From: Pseudoduganella violacea
GTDB taxonomy: Bacteria > Pseudomonadota > Gammaproteobacteria > Burkholderiales > Burkholderiaceae_D
Direction: 5' to 3'
NCBI RefSeq assembly: GCF_014191875.1
Contig: NZ_JACHXD010000009.1
Coordinates: 124,001 to 188,000, forward strand
Length of the DNA stretch: 64,000 bases
Shown here: one piece after another, positions 1 to 8,380 of the stretch
Layout of the letters: the number at the start of each line of letters is the position of its first letter
Position numbering within the stretch: the stretch's first letter is position 1
Translations under genes and position numbers: made by a program
The notes under the pieces: model-generated
What the model was told of the DNA's origin: nothing
Databases searched by the model: none
What the model saw: the letters and a program-made list of their open reading frames with translations, nothing else

Positions 1-252
1 TACGGCTGGGCCACCATCCGTGGCCAGCTGGTGAATATGCGCGACGGCGGCTTCATCTCCGCCCACGACTACAAGCTGGGCGACATGATCGCCGAGATCG
101 TGAGCGGTGGCGACATCGACCAGGGCAGCGTGGTGAGCGAACAGTGGCTGCTGGATATGGAACGCAAAGCCTTCCTGGAATTGCTGAACCATCCGAAGAC
201 GCAAGAGCGCATCATGGGCATGCTGCAAACCGGTAAGCCGGTGCGCAACTAA
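1..252 (+). CDS. 3-hydroxyacyl-CoA dehydrogenase/enoyl-CoA hydratase, C-terminal fragment (FadN-like)
   Basis: The reading frame is open from base 1, so the gene starts upstream of the window and only the last 83 residues are visible. The tail carries the pattern GGDIDQG, a QWLLDMERKAFLELL helix and an ending TGKPVRN, which matches the C-terminus of FadN-type multifunctional 3-hydroxyacyl-CoA dehydrogenases that hydrate enoyl-CoA and oxidise 3-hydroxyacyl-CoA in beta-oxidation. The methionine at base 31 is internal and not a start. It heads a run with a thioesterase, thiolase and enoyl-CoA hydratase, the normal order for a fatty-acid degradation operon. The catalytic parts lie outside the window, so the call rests on the tail and the neighbours. 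Confidence 0.8.
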   Translation, partial: YGWATIRGQLVNMRDGGFISAHDYKLGDMIAEIVSGGDIDQGSVVSEQWLLDMERKAFLELLNHPKTQERIMGMLQTGKPVRN

Positions 253-261
253 GCCTGGCTC

Positions 262-759
262 ATGTCCATCCTGTCGCTGGCATTTAAAGTCCTGTTGAAA
301 GTGAAACCGAGCATGGTTTATGAACGCATCAAGCAGCATATGACGGAGTCGCTGCCTTTCGTGCGCCTGCTGGGCATCCGCATCGAGAGCATCGGCGCCG
401 GCACGGCCGAAGTCGTGCTGCCGGACGATCCCAAGCTGCATAACCATCTCGGCACACAGCACGCAGGCGCTTTGTTCACGCTGGCCGAAACCGCGTCCGG
501 CGCGGCCATGGCAGGCGGCTTCGCCGACCTGATCATGGACATGCGCCCGGTCGCCAAGGAATCGCGTATCCAGTACCAGAAGGTCGCCAAGGGCGCTACG
601 CGCGCCAGCGGCCGGGTGCCGGGCGACTTGGCGGCGCTCAAGGCGCAGCTGAAAGAACAGGGCAAGGTGGCCTTCCCGGTGAATGTCGACGTGTTCGACG
701 CCGAAGGCACGCTGGCCGCACAAGTGCAGGTGGACTGGTATCTGTCCGCGAAACGCTAA
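262..759 (+). CDS. PaaI/DUF4442-family hotdog-fold thioesterase
   Basis: A 165-residue protein of hotdog-fold size. The stretch LHNHLGTQHAGALFTLAETASG resembles the helix-containing core of PaaI/YiiD-type acyl-CoA thioesterases, where the HAGALF segment sits over the substrate. It probably hydrolyses acyl-CoA esters and so recovers CoA during fatty-acid breakdown. It starts 9 bases after the stop of the dehydrogenase and ends 28 bases before the thiolase, so it is likely cotranscribed with both. The exact substrate cannot be told from sequence. Confidence 0.75.
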   Translation: MSILSLAFKVLLKVKPSMVYERIKQHMTESLPFVRLLGIRIESIGAGTAEVVLPDDPKLHNHLGTQHAGALFTLAETASGAAMAGGFADLIMDMRPVAKESRIQYQKVAKGATRASGRVPGDLAALKAQLKEQGKVAFPVNVDVFDAEGTLAAQVQVDWYLSAKR

Positions 760-787
760 TCGATCACCAAATATTCGAAAGCACAAA

Positions 788-1984
788 ATGAGCAAACAAC
801 TTCAAGAAGCATACATCGTCGCCGCGACCCGCACCCCGATCGGCAAGGCGCCGCGCGGCATGTTCAACAAGACCCGCCCGGACGATCTGCTGGTGCACGC
901 CATCAAGGGCGCCATGGCCGCCGTGCCGAACCTGGACCCGGCCCTGATCATCGACGCCATCATCGGCTGCTCCTTCCCGGAAGCGGAACAAGGCTTCAAT
1001 ATCGCGCGTAACTCCGTGGTGCTGGCAGGCCTGCCGAACACCGTGGGCGGCGTCACCGTCAACCGCTACTGCGCATCGGGCATCACCGCCCTGGCCATGG
1101 CGGCCGACCGCATCCGCGTGGGCGAAGCCGACGTGATGATCGCCGGCGGCGTGGAATCGATGTCCATGGTGCCGATGATGGGCCACCACCCATCGATCAA
1201 TATGGACACCTTCAAGGACGAGAACGTGGGCCTGGCCTACGGCATGGGCCTGACCGCCGAAAAAGTGGCGCAGCAATGGAAAGTGTCGCGCGAAGACCAG
1301 GACGCCTTCGGCCTGGAATCGCACCGCAAAGCCATCGCCGCCCAGCAGGCCGGCCTGTTCAAGGACGAGATCACCCCGGTCGAAATCACCACCCGCACGC
1401 CTGACCTGAAGTCCGGCGAAATCAAGGTCGGCAAGCGCACCGTGGACGCCGACGAAGGCCCGCGCGCCGACGCCTCGATGGAATCGATGGCCAAGCTGAA
1501 GCCCGTCTTCGCCAACAAAGGTTCCGTGACCGCCGCCACCTCCTCGCAGATGTCGGACGGCGCTGGTGCCCTGATCGTGGTCAGCGAAAAAATCCTGAAA
1601 GAGCACAACCTGACCCCGCTGGCCAAGTTCTCCTCCTTCGCCGTGCGCGGCGTGCCGCCGGAAATCATGGGCATCGGCCCGAAAGTGGCGATTCCAGCCG
1701 CTTGCGCCGCCGCCGGCATCACCCAGGACCAGCTGGACTGGATCGAGCTGAATGAAGCCTTCGCCGCGCAGGCGCTGGCCGTGATCCGCGACCTGAACCT
1801 GGACACCAGCAAAGTGAACCCGCTGGGCGGCGCGATCGCCCTGGGCCACCCGCTGGGCGCGACGGGCGCCATCCGTGCCGCCACCGTGGTGCACGCCCTG
1901 CGCCGCAACAGCCTGAAATACGGCATGGTGACGATGTGCGTGGGCGCCGGCATGGGCGCAGCTGGTATCATCGAACGAGTGTAA
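788..1984 (+). CDS. fadA: acetyl-CoA C-acyltransferase (3-ketoacyl-CoA thiolase)
   Basis: A 398-residue thiolase, full length for the family. The nucleophilic cysteine is Cys95 in NRYCASGIT; the ELNEAFAAQ segment, the GHPLGATGA histidine motif and the C-terminal CVGAGMGAAG cysteine motif are all present. It cleaves 3-ketoacyl-CoA to acetyl-CoA and a shortened acyl-CoA, the last step of beta-oxidation. The open frame extends upstream to base 683, but conserved thiolase sequence begins at MSKQLQEAYIV (base 788), which clears the upstream thioesterase gene. The symbol follows family usage; a paralogue with another symbol is possible. Confidence 0.93.
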   Translation: MSKQLQEAYIVAATRTPIGKAPRGMFNKTRPDDLLVHAIKGAMAAVPNLDPALIIDAIIGCSFPEAEQGFNIARNSVVLAGLPNTVGGVTVNRYCASGITALAMAADRIRVGEADVMIAGGVESMSMVPMMGHHPSINMDTFKDENVGLAYGMGLTAEKVAQQWKVSREDQDAFGLESHRKAIAAQQAGLFKDEITPVEITTRTPDLKSGEIKVGKRTVDADEGPRADASMESMAKLKPVFANKGSVTAATSSQMSDGAGALIVVSEKILKEHNLTPLAKFSSFAVRGVPPEIMGIGPKVAIPAACAAAGITQDQLDWIELNEAFAAQALAVIRDLNLDTSKVNPLGGAIALGHPLGATGAIRAATVVHALRRNSLKYGMVTMCVGAGMGAAGIIERV

Positions 1985-2002
1985 TACGCATCCACAAGAG
2001 AG

Positions 2003-2059
2003 GGCGGGCCGCCTGGCCCGCCGCGACAAAGGGCGCCGCGGTTCACACCCGGCGCCCTT
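2003..2059 (+). other. two tandem GC-rich hairpins between thiolase and enoyl-CoA hydratase
   Basis: Two perfect stem-loops lie between fadA and the next gene. The first has 8-bp arms GGCGGGCC/GGCCCGCC (2003-2010, 2015-2022). The second has 10-bp arms AAGGGCGCCG/CGGCGCCCTT (2029-2038, 2050-2059). Neither is followed by a T-run, so an mRNA-stability or attenuation role is as likely as termination. Confidence 0.5.
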
Positions 2060-2075
2060 CCCACATGGAGACAAT

Positions 2076-2855
2076 ATGGATATTTTGAGCAGCAAGGCCG
2101 GCGGCATCCTGACCCTGGAATTCAACCGCCTGGAACGCAAGAACGCGATCACCTCCGTCATGTACCAGACCCTGGCCGACACCATCAACGCGGCCGAAAG
2201 CGACGCCGAAGTGCGCGCCATCCTGATCACCGGCAAGCCCGAGATTTTCACGGCCGGCAATGACCTCGACGACTTCCTGAAAAACTCGCAGCCGAAAGAA
2301 GGCGAAGCCTTCACCGACCGTCCCGTGTTCCAGTTCATGCGCGCCTTGAGCGGCAGCAGCAAGCCTATCGTGGCCGCTGTCAGCGGCGCCGCCATCGGCA
2401 TCGGCACCACGCTGCTGCTGCACTGCGACCTGGTGTACGCCGCCGACAGCGCCAAATTCTCCGTGCCATTCAGCCAGCTTGGCCTGTGCCCCGAATTCGG
2501 TTCCAGCATGCTGCTGCCGCTGGCCGCCGGCCACGCCCGCGCCGCCGAAAAGCTGATGCTGGGCGAAGCCTTCGGCGCGCAGGAAGCGTATGAGATGGGC
2601 ATCCTGTCCAAAGTGCTGCCGGCCGCCGACGTGCTGGCCTACGCCCAGGCCCAAGCCGCGAAGCTGGTCGCGCTGCCCGCCGCGTCCATCCGCACCACCA
2701 AGCGCCTGATGCGCCCCGCGCGCGGCGCCAACCTGGCCGCCCACATCGATGCCGAAAGCAAGCTGTTCGGCGAAATGCTGCTGGCGCCGGAAGCGAAGGA
2801 AGCCTTCACCGCCTTCTTCGAGAAACGCAAGCCGGATTTCAGCAAGTTTGCTTGA
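2076..2855 (+). CDS. enoyl-CoA hydratase/isomerase family protein
   Basis: A 259-residue crotonase-fold protein of normal length. The oxyanion-hole segments are visible: an ITGKPEIFTAGNDLDDF region and the glycine-rich SGAAIGIGTTLLLHCDLVYA region. The acidic residues expected in hydratases are not clearly at the usual places, and the Asn-Asp pair at the first oxyanion loop is seen in isomerase-like members, so isomerase activity is possible. GGAGA sits just upstream of the ATG. It closes the visible beta-oxidation operon, separated from fadA by two hairpins and followed by a terminator-like stem. Confidence 0.88.
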   Translation: MDILSSKAGGILTLEFNRLERKNAITSVMYQTLADTINAAESDAEVRAILITGKPEIFTAGNDLDDFLKNSQPKEGEAFTDRPVFQFMRALSGSSKPIVAAVSGAAIGIGTTLLLHCDLVYAADSAKFSVPFSQLGLCPEFGSSMLLPLAAGHARAAEKLMLGEAFGAQEAYEMGILSKVLPAADVLAYAQAQAAKLVALPAASIRTTKRLMRPARGANLAAHIDAESKLFGEMLLAPEAKEAFTAFFEKRKPDFSKFA

Positions 2856-2859
2856 TGTA

Positions 2860-2883
2860 ATTGGCCGTGTTGCCACGGCCAAT
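2860..2883 (+). terminator. terminator-like stem-loop after enoyl-CoA hydratase
   Basis: Perfect 10-bp arms ATTGGCCGTG/CACGGCCAAT with a 4-base loop begin 5 bases after the stop codon. The following sequence is only moderately T-rich, so termination may be partial. It marks the likely end of the beta-oxidation operon. Confidence 0.6.
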
Positions 2884-2957
2884 ACTCTTGTCCACCACCG
2901 TCGATGGCTCCTGTGCTAAGGTAGGTATTGCCACCACATTGAGAACGCGAGGACGAT

Positions 2958-3173
2958 ATGGGCGCTCCAGCGAAATCGGGCAGGAAGACAGTACGGGACA
3001 GGCCGGCCGGCAAGCAAGCTAGCGCTGCTGAGTTGAAAGTCGTTGCTGAGCAGGAGGTTGAACGCCAAAAGCGCCTTCAAGCCATCGACCTGATATTTGG
3101 CATGTGGAAGGGTCGAACAGACATCACTCAAGATGGCTTGGCGCTTCAGGAGGAGCTGCGCGCTGAATGGTAA
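2958..3173 (+). CDS. VapB-like antitoxin
   Basis: A 71-residue basic protein whose C-terminus (GMWKGRTDITQDGLALQEELRAEW region) looks like the toxin-wrapping tail of VapB-type antitoxins, which often end in REEW or RAEW. The N-terminus is lysine/arginine-rich and shows no clear AbrB or ribbon-helix-helix pattern. It likely neutralises the PIN toxin encoded next, and probably represses the pair. AGGA precedes the ATG. The stop overlaps the toxin start (ATGGTAA), a classic coupled toxin-antitoxin arrangement. The DNA here is visibly less GC-rich than the surroundings, which fits horizontal acquisition. Confidence 0.7.
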   Translation: MGAPAKSGRKTVRDRPAGKQASAAELKVVAEQEVERQKRLQAIDLIFGMWKGRTDITQDGLALQEELRAEW

Positions 3174-3640
3174 GCGTTCTACTCGACTCCAGCATTCTTA
3201 TGGATCTCATGAATGGCATCCAAGAAGCGCGAACGGAGGCCAGTTATTACGCCGACATCACTATCAGCGCTGTCACCTGGATGGAAGTGATGGTTGGTTG
3301 TTTAATGGCCGACCAAACAAATCAGTCCCAGCAAGCCGGTCAATTCCGTAAATTTCTGAGCGCTTTGCGCATCAAGGTAATGCACACGGATGACCTGATT
3401 ACCTTCAACGCGGCCCAGATCCGCGCGGCTGGCCTGGTAGAGATTCCCAAACGGCAGATCAAGCTTCCCGATGCGATTATTGGAGCGACGGCGAATGTTC
3501 TAGGCCTTACCGTCGTCACTCGCAATCCTCGCGACTTTGGCGCCAACTCCGTACGCGTACCGTATAAATGCCAATGTGACTACGATGAAGATGGAAAACT
3601 CGTCAGGTGGACGGTAAGCGACGTGGCAGCAGCGCCATGA
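3167..3640 (+). CDS. VapC-like PIN-domain toxin ribonuclease
   Basis: A 157-residue PIN-domain protein. Candidate metal-binding acids are Asp7 (LLDSSI), Glu40 (WMEVMVG), Asp102 (LPDAIIGATA) and Asp123 (TRNPRDF), the order expected for VapC ribonucleases that cut tRNA or rRNA. It overlaps the antitoxin gene by 7 bases, so translation is probably coupled. The C-terminal 25 residues extend past the usual PIN fold. Chromosomal VapBC pairs act in stress response or as selfish stabilisers; the target RNA cannot be predicted. Confidence 0.85.
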   Translation: MVSVLLDSSILMDLMNGIQEARTEASYYADITISAVTWMEVMVGCLMADQTNQSQQAGQFRKFLSALRIKVMHTDDLITFNAAQIRAAGLVEIPKRQIKLPDAIIGATANVLGLTVVTRNPRDFGANSVRVPYKCQCDYDEDGKLVRWTVSDVAAAP

Positions 3641-3661
3641 GGATGCCCAGTTGAGCGCTGC

Positions 3662-4447
3662 TCAGAAAATATCGATGGTGAAGCCTGGATTGAATGCCAG
3701 GTTTTCCGCTTCCCCCGCCTTGTTCATGTAGCCGAAGGGATTGCAAACCACCCGGCACTTGCCGATCCGGTAGTCCATGGAGCTGTGCGTATGCCCATGC
3801 ACCCAGAGGTCGGCCTTGGCGGCCAGTTCGTCGGCATTGGAAGCGTAGGCTGACGAAACCAGGTCATGCGCATAGTGTTCCGGTACGGATCGCACCGAAG
3901 GTGCCATATGCGTCACGACGATATTCGGGCCGACATATGGTTCCGCCAACTTTGCGCTCAGCCATGCCTTATGGGTTTCATGGAACTGAGCGGTATCCGA
4001 GGCGCGCAGCCTGCGGTAGCCTTGCTTGGCAAGGCGGATGCGGCGGTAGTCCGTCATGACGGACTGCGCCTGGGTCATGGCGAAGTAGCGCTGCTCTTCG
4101 CCAAACAGCTTGAAGTCGGTCCAGAAAGTGGCGCCCAGGAAGCGCACATTGCCGATACGGTGCTCTTCGCAATTGAGGAACTTGACATTCTCCGTCGCGG
4201 CGCTCGCTGTACGGATCTTCTCGATCTCGTTGTCCAGATTGTGGCCGTAGCCTTCGTGATTGCCGTGGACATAGATCACGGGAATGCCGCGGAAGGCCTC
4301 CGCTGCCCACTGCACCGCGCGTACCCCGCTGATATCGATATCGCCCGCCAGGATCACGGCGTCGGGCGCATTGCTTGCCGTGTCAAAGACGAGCTGATGC
4401 CGGGTCCAGAATTCGCGGTGCAGATCGGAGAGAATGAGAAGTCGCAT
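3662..4447 (-). CDS. calcineurin-like metallophosphoesterase
   Basis: A 261-residue phosphoesterase with the full metal-binding set: SDLH (Asp8, His10), GDID, YVHGNHEGYG, VTHMAPS and VHGHTHSSMDY. It has no signal peptide, so it should be cytoplasmic. The family hydrolyses phosphomonoesters or phosphodiesters with two metals; the substrate is unknown. It is convergent with the toxin gene. No clear ribosome binding site precedes the ATG, but the conserved N-terminal strand MRLLILSDLH fixes the start. Confidence 0.88.
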   Translation of the reverse strand: MRLLILSDLHREFWTRHQLVFDTASNAPDAVILAGDIDISGVRAVQWAAEAFRGIPVIYVHGNHEGYGHNLDNEIEKIRTASAATENVKFLNCEEHRIGNVRFLGATFWTDFKLFGEEQRYFAMTQAQSVMTDYRRIRLAKQGYRRLRASDTAQFHETHKAWLSAKLAEPYVGPNIVVTHMAPSVRSVPEHYAHDLVSSAYASNADELAAKADLWVHGHTHSSMDYRIGKCRVVCNPFGYMNKAGEAENLAFNPGFTIDIF

Positions 4448-4525
4448 CAGTGGCGGCGAGAGCGGTTGGATGCCACTAGCATACCCCAGAGGCGCATTGT
4501 CTTGCGGACGGCGCGCATGGCCATG

Positions 4526-5149
4526 CTACTCAGTCGGGTGTCCGCTGGCCGGGTCTACCGGCATTGGCATCCTTAACCATCCCAGCAGCCGGGGCGCGTC
4601 GACGCGTGGCCGGCCATTCTCGATGAGCAGCTTGTATCGCTCGCGGCTGGTGCCGAAGGGGCCGGGGTTTTGCTGAATTACTTCCACATAGTCGGGGCCG
4701 ACCTGGCTGACGATGGCAACATGGCCAAAGCGGTTCAACACCCAGGGGCCGAAGACCAGCAGGTCTTCTTCGGCAGGCATTTCTCCTGACCCGCTGGCAA
4801 ACTGCAGAAGCCCACGTTCGATATTCAATGCGCCGCTGGATAATTTGCGATCGTAGAAGTCTTTCGCATGGCCGCGGTCCTGCGGCATCTTGTGCTGGAA
4901 GCGCTCGTAGTAATAGCGTTTAACGAACTCGACGCATTGATATTTGAGGCCCAGGTTGTAGCCGTCGGGGGCGAGATTTCTTTCCGAGACGTGGCCAATC
5001 GCGCCGTTATAGAAGACGGAGACATTGCGGTGGGAATCGAGAACCTCGCCCACCGAATGCTTGGGATTGATGTTGACGTGGTTAACCGCGATGAACAGGC
5101 CCGCTCCCAAGGCCAAGATCGTCACAAGAGAGACAAGGGATTTGCGCAT
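4526..5149 (-). CDS. CHAP-domain amidase/peptidase with N-terminal membrane anchor
   Basis: A 207-residue protein with a hydrophobic N-terminus (residues 5-22) acting as a signal or anchor, followed by a CHAP domain. The catalytic cysteine is Cys72 in YQCVEFVKRYY and the histidine is His143 in NRFGHVAIV. The QCVEF context resembles the amidase half of glutathionylspermidine synthetase/amidase as well as peptidoglycan amidases. It may cleave a peptidoglycan amide bond in the periplasm, but a glutathionylspermidine-like amide is a real alternative. It is transcribed in the same direction as the phosphoesterase gene downstream, 78 bases apart. Confidence 0.8.
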   Translation of the reverse strand: MRKSLVSLVTILALGAGLFIAVNHVNINPKHSVGEVLDSHRNVSVFYNGAIGHVSERNLAPDGYNLGLKYQCVEFVKRYYYERFQHKMPQDRGHAKDFYDRKLSSGALNIERGLLQFASGSGEMPAEEDLLVFGPWVLNRFGHVAIVSQVGPDYVEVIQQNPGPFGTSRERYKLLIENGRPRVDAPRLLGWLRMPMPVDPASGHPTE

Positions 5150-5345
5150 ACAGAACCTGAATTCCAGTCAAAGAAGGGGCCAGACAGCTGACCCGCGTGG
5201 GCGCCATTATAGTGATCTGTATGCGCGGGCATTGGACTGTTCGGAAAAAGCGAACTGCCGATTCGCTCGCGGCTGGCTTATGCGGGCAAGGTAATTTCTT
5301 TATTCTGCTGCCGGTACATCAACCGCACTTTATAAAGGATGAGTC

Positions 5346-5846
5346 ATGGCGGAGCAAAACAAGCAGTTGAACCAGCTGACGGTGGCAGACCGTTTTCAGA
5401 TTTTCGAGCAGCTCAATCTGCATCAGCGCTATATCGATAACGATGGCAGCCGGGAGTCGGCGGAAAAGTATGTCAGCCTGTACTGGCCGGAGGCGACCTT
5501 CAAGGTCAACGATATCCGCACCAATCTGTTCGAAGGCGTGGCGGGCCTCAAGCAGCTTTACGATTACGCCCACAGTGTTTTCCCGCTGGAGAAGATGCGC
5601 CACGCGCTCGGCACTTTTGTGATCGAAGGCAGCGGTAATACCGCCAATGTGGAATGGAACTGGATCGTGACCTGGAAGGCCGAGAAACAAGGCTTTGTCT
5701 CGACCGGCACCTATACCGACACTTTCGAGAAACGCGACGGCGTGTGGAAGTGCCTGTCCCGCATTTCGGATGTGGACCCGAACTGGCCGGTTGCCCTGTT
5801 CCAGCCCTGGGTGGATGAGCAGGACAAGACTTACAAGGCTTCCTGA
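5346..5846 (+). CDS. SnoaL/NTF2-like family protein
   Basis: A 166-residue protein whose composition and order (long N-terminal helix, RYIDNDGSRESAEKYVSLYWPEATFKV, then strand-rich NVEWNWIVTWKAEKQGFVSTGTYTDTFEKRDGVWK) fit the alpha+beta cone of SnoaL-like/NTF2 proteins. Members include hydratases, isomerases, dehydrogenases and non-catalytic binders, so no reaction is assigned. The ATG follows AAGGATGAG. It starts a set of three small same-strand enzyme-like genes (NTF2-like, VOC, SRPBCC). Confidence 0.72.
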   Translation: MAEQNKQLNQLTVADRFQIFEQLNLHQRYIDNDGSRESAEKYVSLYWPEATFKVNDIRTNLFEGVAGLKQLYDYAHSVFPLEKMRHALGTFVIEGSGNTANVEWNWIVTWKAEKQGFVSTGTYTDTFEKRDGVWKCLSRISDVDPNWPVALFQPWVDEQDKTYKAS

Positions 5847-5862
5847 GTCTCCTATTGCGCAG

Positions 5863-5884
5863 CGGGCCGGCGCCGGCCCGTTTC
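5863..5884 (+). terminator. possible terminator after NTF2-like gene
   Basis: An 18-base perfect palindrome (CGGGCCGG/CCGGCCCG arms around CG) lies 17 bases after the stop and is followed by TTTC. The T-run is short and the loop would need to open some pairs, so function is uncertain. Confidence 0.4.
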
Positions 5885-6004
5885 AAAAAATATAGAAATT
5901 TTTTTCGCAATCTTGTCGATTTCGGCGATGCTGGGGCGTCGTGGGAATAATGGCGGACGCAATGCCAGAAAAACCCACCCACATGACTCATCAGAGAGGC
6001 CGAT

Positions 6005-6409
6005 ATGAACAAGCAAATCTTCGTCAACCTGCCGGTTAAGGATCTGGATAAATCGAAAGCATTCTTCGCGGCGTTGGGCTATACATTTAACCCCCAGTTC
6101 ACCGACCAGAATGCCGCCTGCATGGTGATCGCGGAAAACAGCATCTACACCATGCTGCTGGTGGAAGACTTCTTCCGCACCTTCACCGGCAAGCCGATTG
6201 CCAGCGCCAAGGAAGCGACCGAAGCCATCGTCTGCCTGTCCTGCGAAAGCCGCGAGGAGGTGGATGGGCTGGTGAAGAAAGCCTTGGCCGCCGGCGGCAA
6301 GGCGCCGCGCGCGCCGCAGGATTATGGCTTTATGTACTCGCATGGTTTCGAGGATCTCGACGGCCATCTGTGGGAGCTGGCCTATATGGTGCCGCAACAA
6401 GCCGCTTAA
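6005..6409 (+). CDS. VOC-family (glyoxalase/bleomycin resistance-like) protein
   Basis: A 134-residue protein with the VOC start FVNLPVKDLDKSKAFFAALGY and the closing DLDGHLWELAYM strand that normally supplies the metal-binding glutamate. It belongs to the glyoxalase/extradiol dioxygenase-like fold; many such small members are of unknown function. GAGAGG precedes the ATG. It lies between an NTF2-like and an SRPBCC gene on the same strand, a common grouping of small ligand-binding or stress enzymes. Confidence 0.88.
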   Translation: MNKQIFVNLPVKDLDKSKAFFAALGYTFNPQFTDQNAACMVIAENSIYTMLLVEDFFRTFTGKPIASAKEATEAIVCLSCESREEVDGLVKKALAAGGKAPRAPQDYGFMYSHGFEDLDGHLWELAYMVPQQAA

Positions 6410-6448
6410 GCGCATACTGACGCCACCACATCCACCAAGGAGACAAAC

Positions 6449-6892
6449 ATGAGCACCACGATCCGTCTGCACCGTGTCCTGCGCACCAGCCCCGATCACG
6501 TCTACCGCGCCTTCCTGGACGCCGATGCGCTGTGCAAATGGCTGCCGCCGCACGGCTTCACCGCCAAGATGCATCAGCAGGAACCCAAGGTGGGCGGCAG
6601 CTACCGCATGTCCTTCACCAATTTCACCACCGGCCATACCCATTCCTTCGGCGGCAAGTATCTGGAGCTGTCGCCGGGCGAACTGCTGCGCTATACCGGT
6701 GTGTTCGACGATCCCAATCTGCCTGGCGAAATGCAGACCACGATCAGCCTGCGCAAGGTCTTCTGCGGCGTGGAACTGAACGTGGTGCAGGAAGGCATTC
6801 CCGATGTGATCCCGGCCGAAGCCTGCTATCTGGGCTGGCAGGAGTCGCTGACCTTGCTGGCCCAACTGGTGGAAGCCCAGGTCACGGAGTAA
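6449..6892 (+). CDS. SRPBCC/AHSA1-family ligand-binding protein
   Basis: A 147-residue protein of the START/AHSA1 fold: RVLRTSPDHVYRAFLDADALCKWLPP at the N-terminus, a GGSYRMSF strand, a central YLELSPGELLRYTGVFDDPN strand pair, and a long closing helix GWQESLTLLAQLVEAQ. Family members bind hydrophobic ligands or act as Hsp90 activator-like proteins. AGGAGA sits 7 bases before the ATG. It is 39 bases downstream of the VOC gene, so the two are probably cotranscribed. Confidence 0.87.
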   Translation: MSTTIRLHRVLRTSPDHVYRAFLDADALCKWLPPHGFTAKMHQQEPKVGGSYRMSFTNFTTGHTHSFGGKYLELSPGELLRYTGVFDDPNLPGEMQTTISLRKVFCGVELNVVQEGIPDVIPAEACYLGWQESLTLLAQLVEAQVTE

Positions 6893-6945
6893 GACGTGTC
6901 TGGCCGGCGCCGGCGCGCTGCTGGCTCCGTGCCGCGTGCGCCGGA

Positions 6946-8262
6946 TCAGTAAGGGTAGGGCAGTTGCGCCAGCTCGTAATTGCTGGCGATGGTTTGCCAC
7001 ACGGCCTGCACGTCTTCCGGCCGGGTCAGGAAGAGGGAGCGGCTGCGCCTGGCCTGTGCGCGTTTGGGCGGCAGATTGCGTGCCACGCCGATGTCGACGG
7101 TGCGCGGCACGCCGCGTTCGAACAGCAGCACTTCGCCGCTGGCCGCGTCGCTGTTGACGTCCACCGCGTACACGCGGCCGCCGAACAGCGGCTGCACCTT
7201 GGAGACGATGGTGTGGCCGACCACGATGTGGCGGGCGCCGAAGGTACGCAGCACCAGGCTGACGTCGTCCTCGCCGGCCTGGCCGTAATCGGGCGTCAGC
7301 GCTTCCAGATAGCCGCGGTACTGGGTCAGTCCCTGGCGGCCCAGTACCAGCTCCAGCTCGTCGCGCGGCGCTGTTTCGCCACGCCAGTAAGCGCGCATGA
7401 TGGTATTCAATTCCTGCACCGATTTGCCCTGGCGCGCCACGCTGGCGCTGATGCCGCCGTGGGCGAACAGCACGGGGCCGATTTGCACCACCACCGGCAG
7501 CTTGCGTAGCCAGTCGCCCAGCACGGTGTCGCCGGCGAATACGCTGCGGTAGCCGCCCAGTTGCTGGGCCGAATAGCGCAGCGCCGGATGCACCGATTTC
7601 ATTCGTCCTTGCAGCAGGTATTGTTCGTGATTGCCGAGCAGGGTATGCACGGCGCCGCCGGCGGCGTGGGCCTGCTGCGTCAGGCCATACAAGCGCCACA
7701 GCACGGCGGAGACGTCGCGGCCGCGGTCCACGCTGTCGCCCAGAATCACCAGATGATTTTGGCCATAGGCCCAGTTGCCTTGGCCGTCGACGATCTGCAG
7801 ACGCGCCAACGCCCCTTCCAGATAGCCCAGATTGCCTTCGATGTCGCTCAGCACAACAAGCTGCTCCGGCATGGCGGCCACGTTGTGGCTGGGCGTGGGC
7901 ATATGGCCCAGCAAATGGCGCCGGCTTTGGCCGCCGCAATCGATGTCGAGGCGCTGGCCGCTGCCGTCGCGGTGTTCGACGCGCTTTTCGCAGAACCAGC
8001 TGGCGCTCCAATGATCGCCCGCCGTGCGCCGCACCACCGGCCCATCCAGATAGCCCGGCATGATGGGCGCGTCGCCGCTGCCGGCGTAGGTATGCACCTT
8101 GGCATAGGCGCCCGGCGCCAGCGGCAGGTAGAGCGCTTCGTGCACACCTTCCTGGCTCAGTTGCAGGCGCGCGTTCGACAGGCTGAGAACGAGGCCGCCG
8201 ATACCCAGCAGTGCAATGCCGAGCACGCTGCGCCACCACCATTTCCTGTATTGCTTCCCCAT
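6946..8262 (-). CDS. membrane-anchored metallophosphoesterase
   Basis: A 438-residue protein beginning MGKQYRKWWW with a membrane-anchoring segment at residues 12-29, so the catalytic part should face the periplasm. The phosphoesterase core begins near residue 135: LSDIEGN (Asp140, Glu142), LGDSVDRGRD, LLGNHEQYL, FAHGGI and VVGHTIV. The first metal motif reads Asp-x-Glu where most relatives have Asp-x-His. The layout resembles PPP-like bacterial phosphatases. The frame extends 11 codons further upstream, but the anchor-proximal ATG is the more natural start. Substrate unknown. Confidence 0.82.
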   Translation of the reverse strand: MGKQYRKWWWRSVLGIALLGIGGLVLSLSNARLQLSQEGVHEALYLPLAPGAYAKVHTYAGSGDAPIMPGYLDGPVVRRTAGDHWSASWFCEKRVEHRDGSGQRLDIDCGGQSRRHLLGHMPTPSHNVAAMPEQLVVLSDIEGNLGYLEGALARLQIVDGQGNWAYGQNHLVILGDSVDRGRDVSAVLWRLYGLTQQAHAAGGAVHTLLGNHEQYLLQGRMKSVHPALRYSAQQLGGYRSVFAGDTVLGDWLRKLPVVVQIGPVLFAHGGISASVARQGKSVQELNTIMRAYWRGETAPRDELELVLGRQGLTQYRGYLEALTPDYGQAGEDDVSLVLRTFGARHIVVGHTIVSKVQPLFGGRVYAVDVNSDAASGEVLLFERGVPRTVDIGVARNLPPKRAQARRSRSLFLTRPEDVQAVWQTIASNYELAQLPYPY

Positions 8263-8380
8263 GCTTTCACCCGTGTAGGCGCGCCTTTGGCGCAAACGGG
8301 CATCACTTTAACATTTTGACCATATGGCAAAATCCACCTTTTGTCACGCGGGGGCGCGTCGGTGGCCGATTCGTGCCTGC

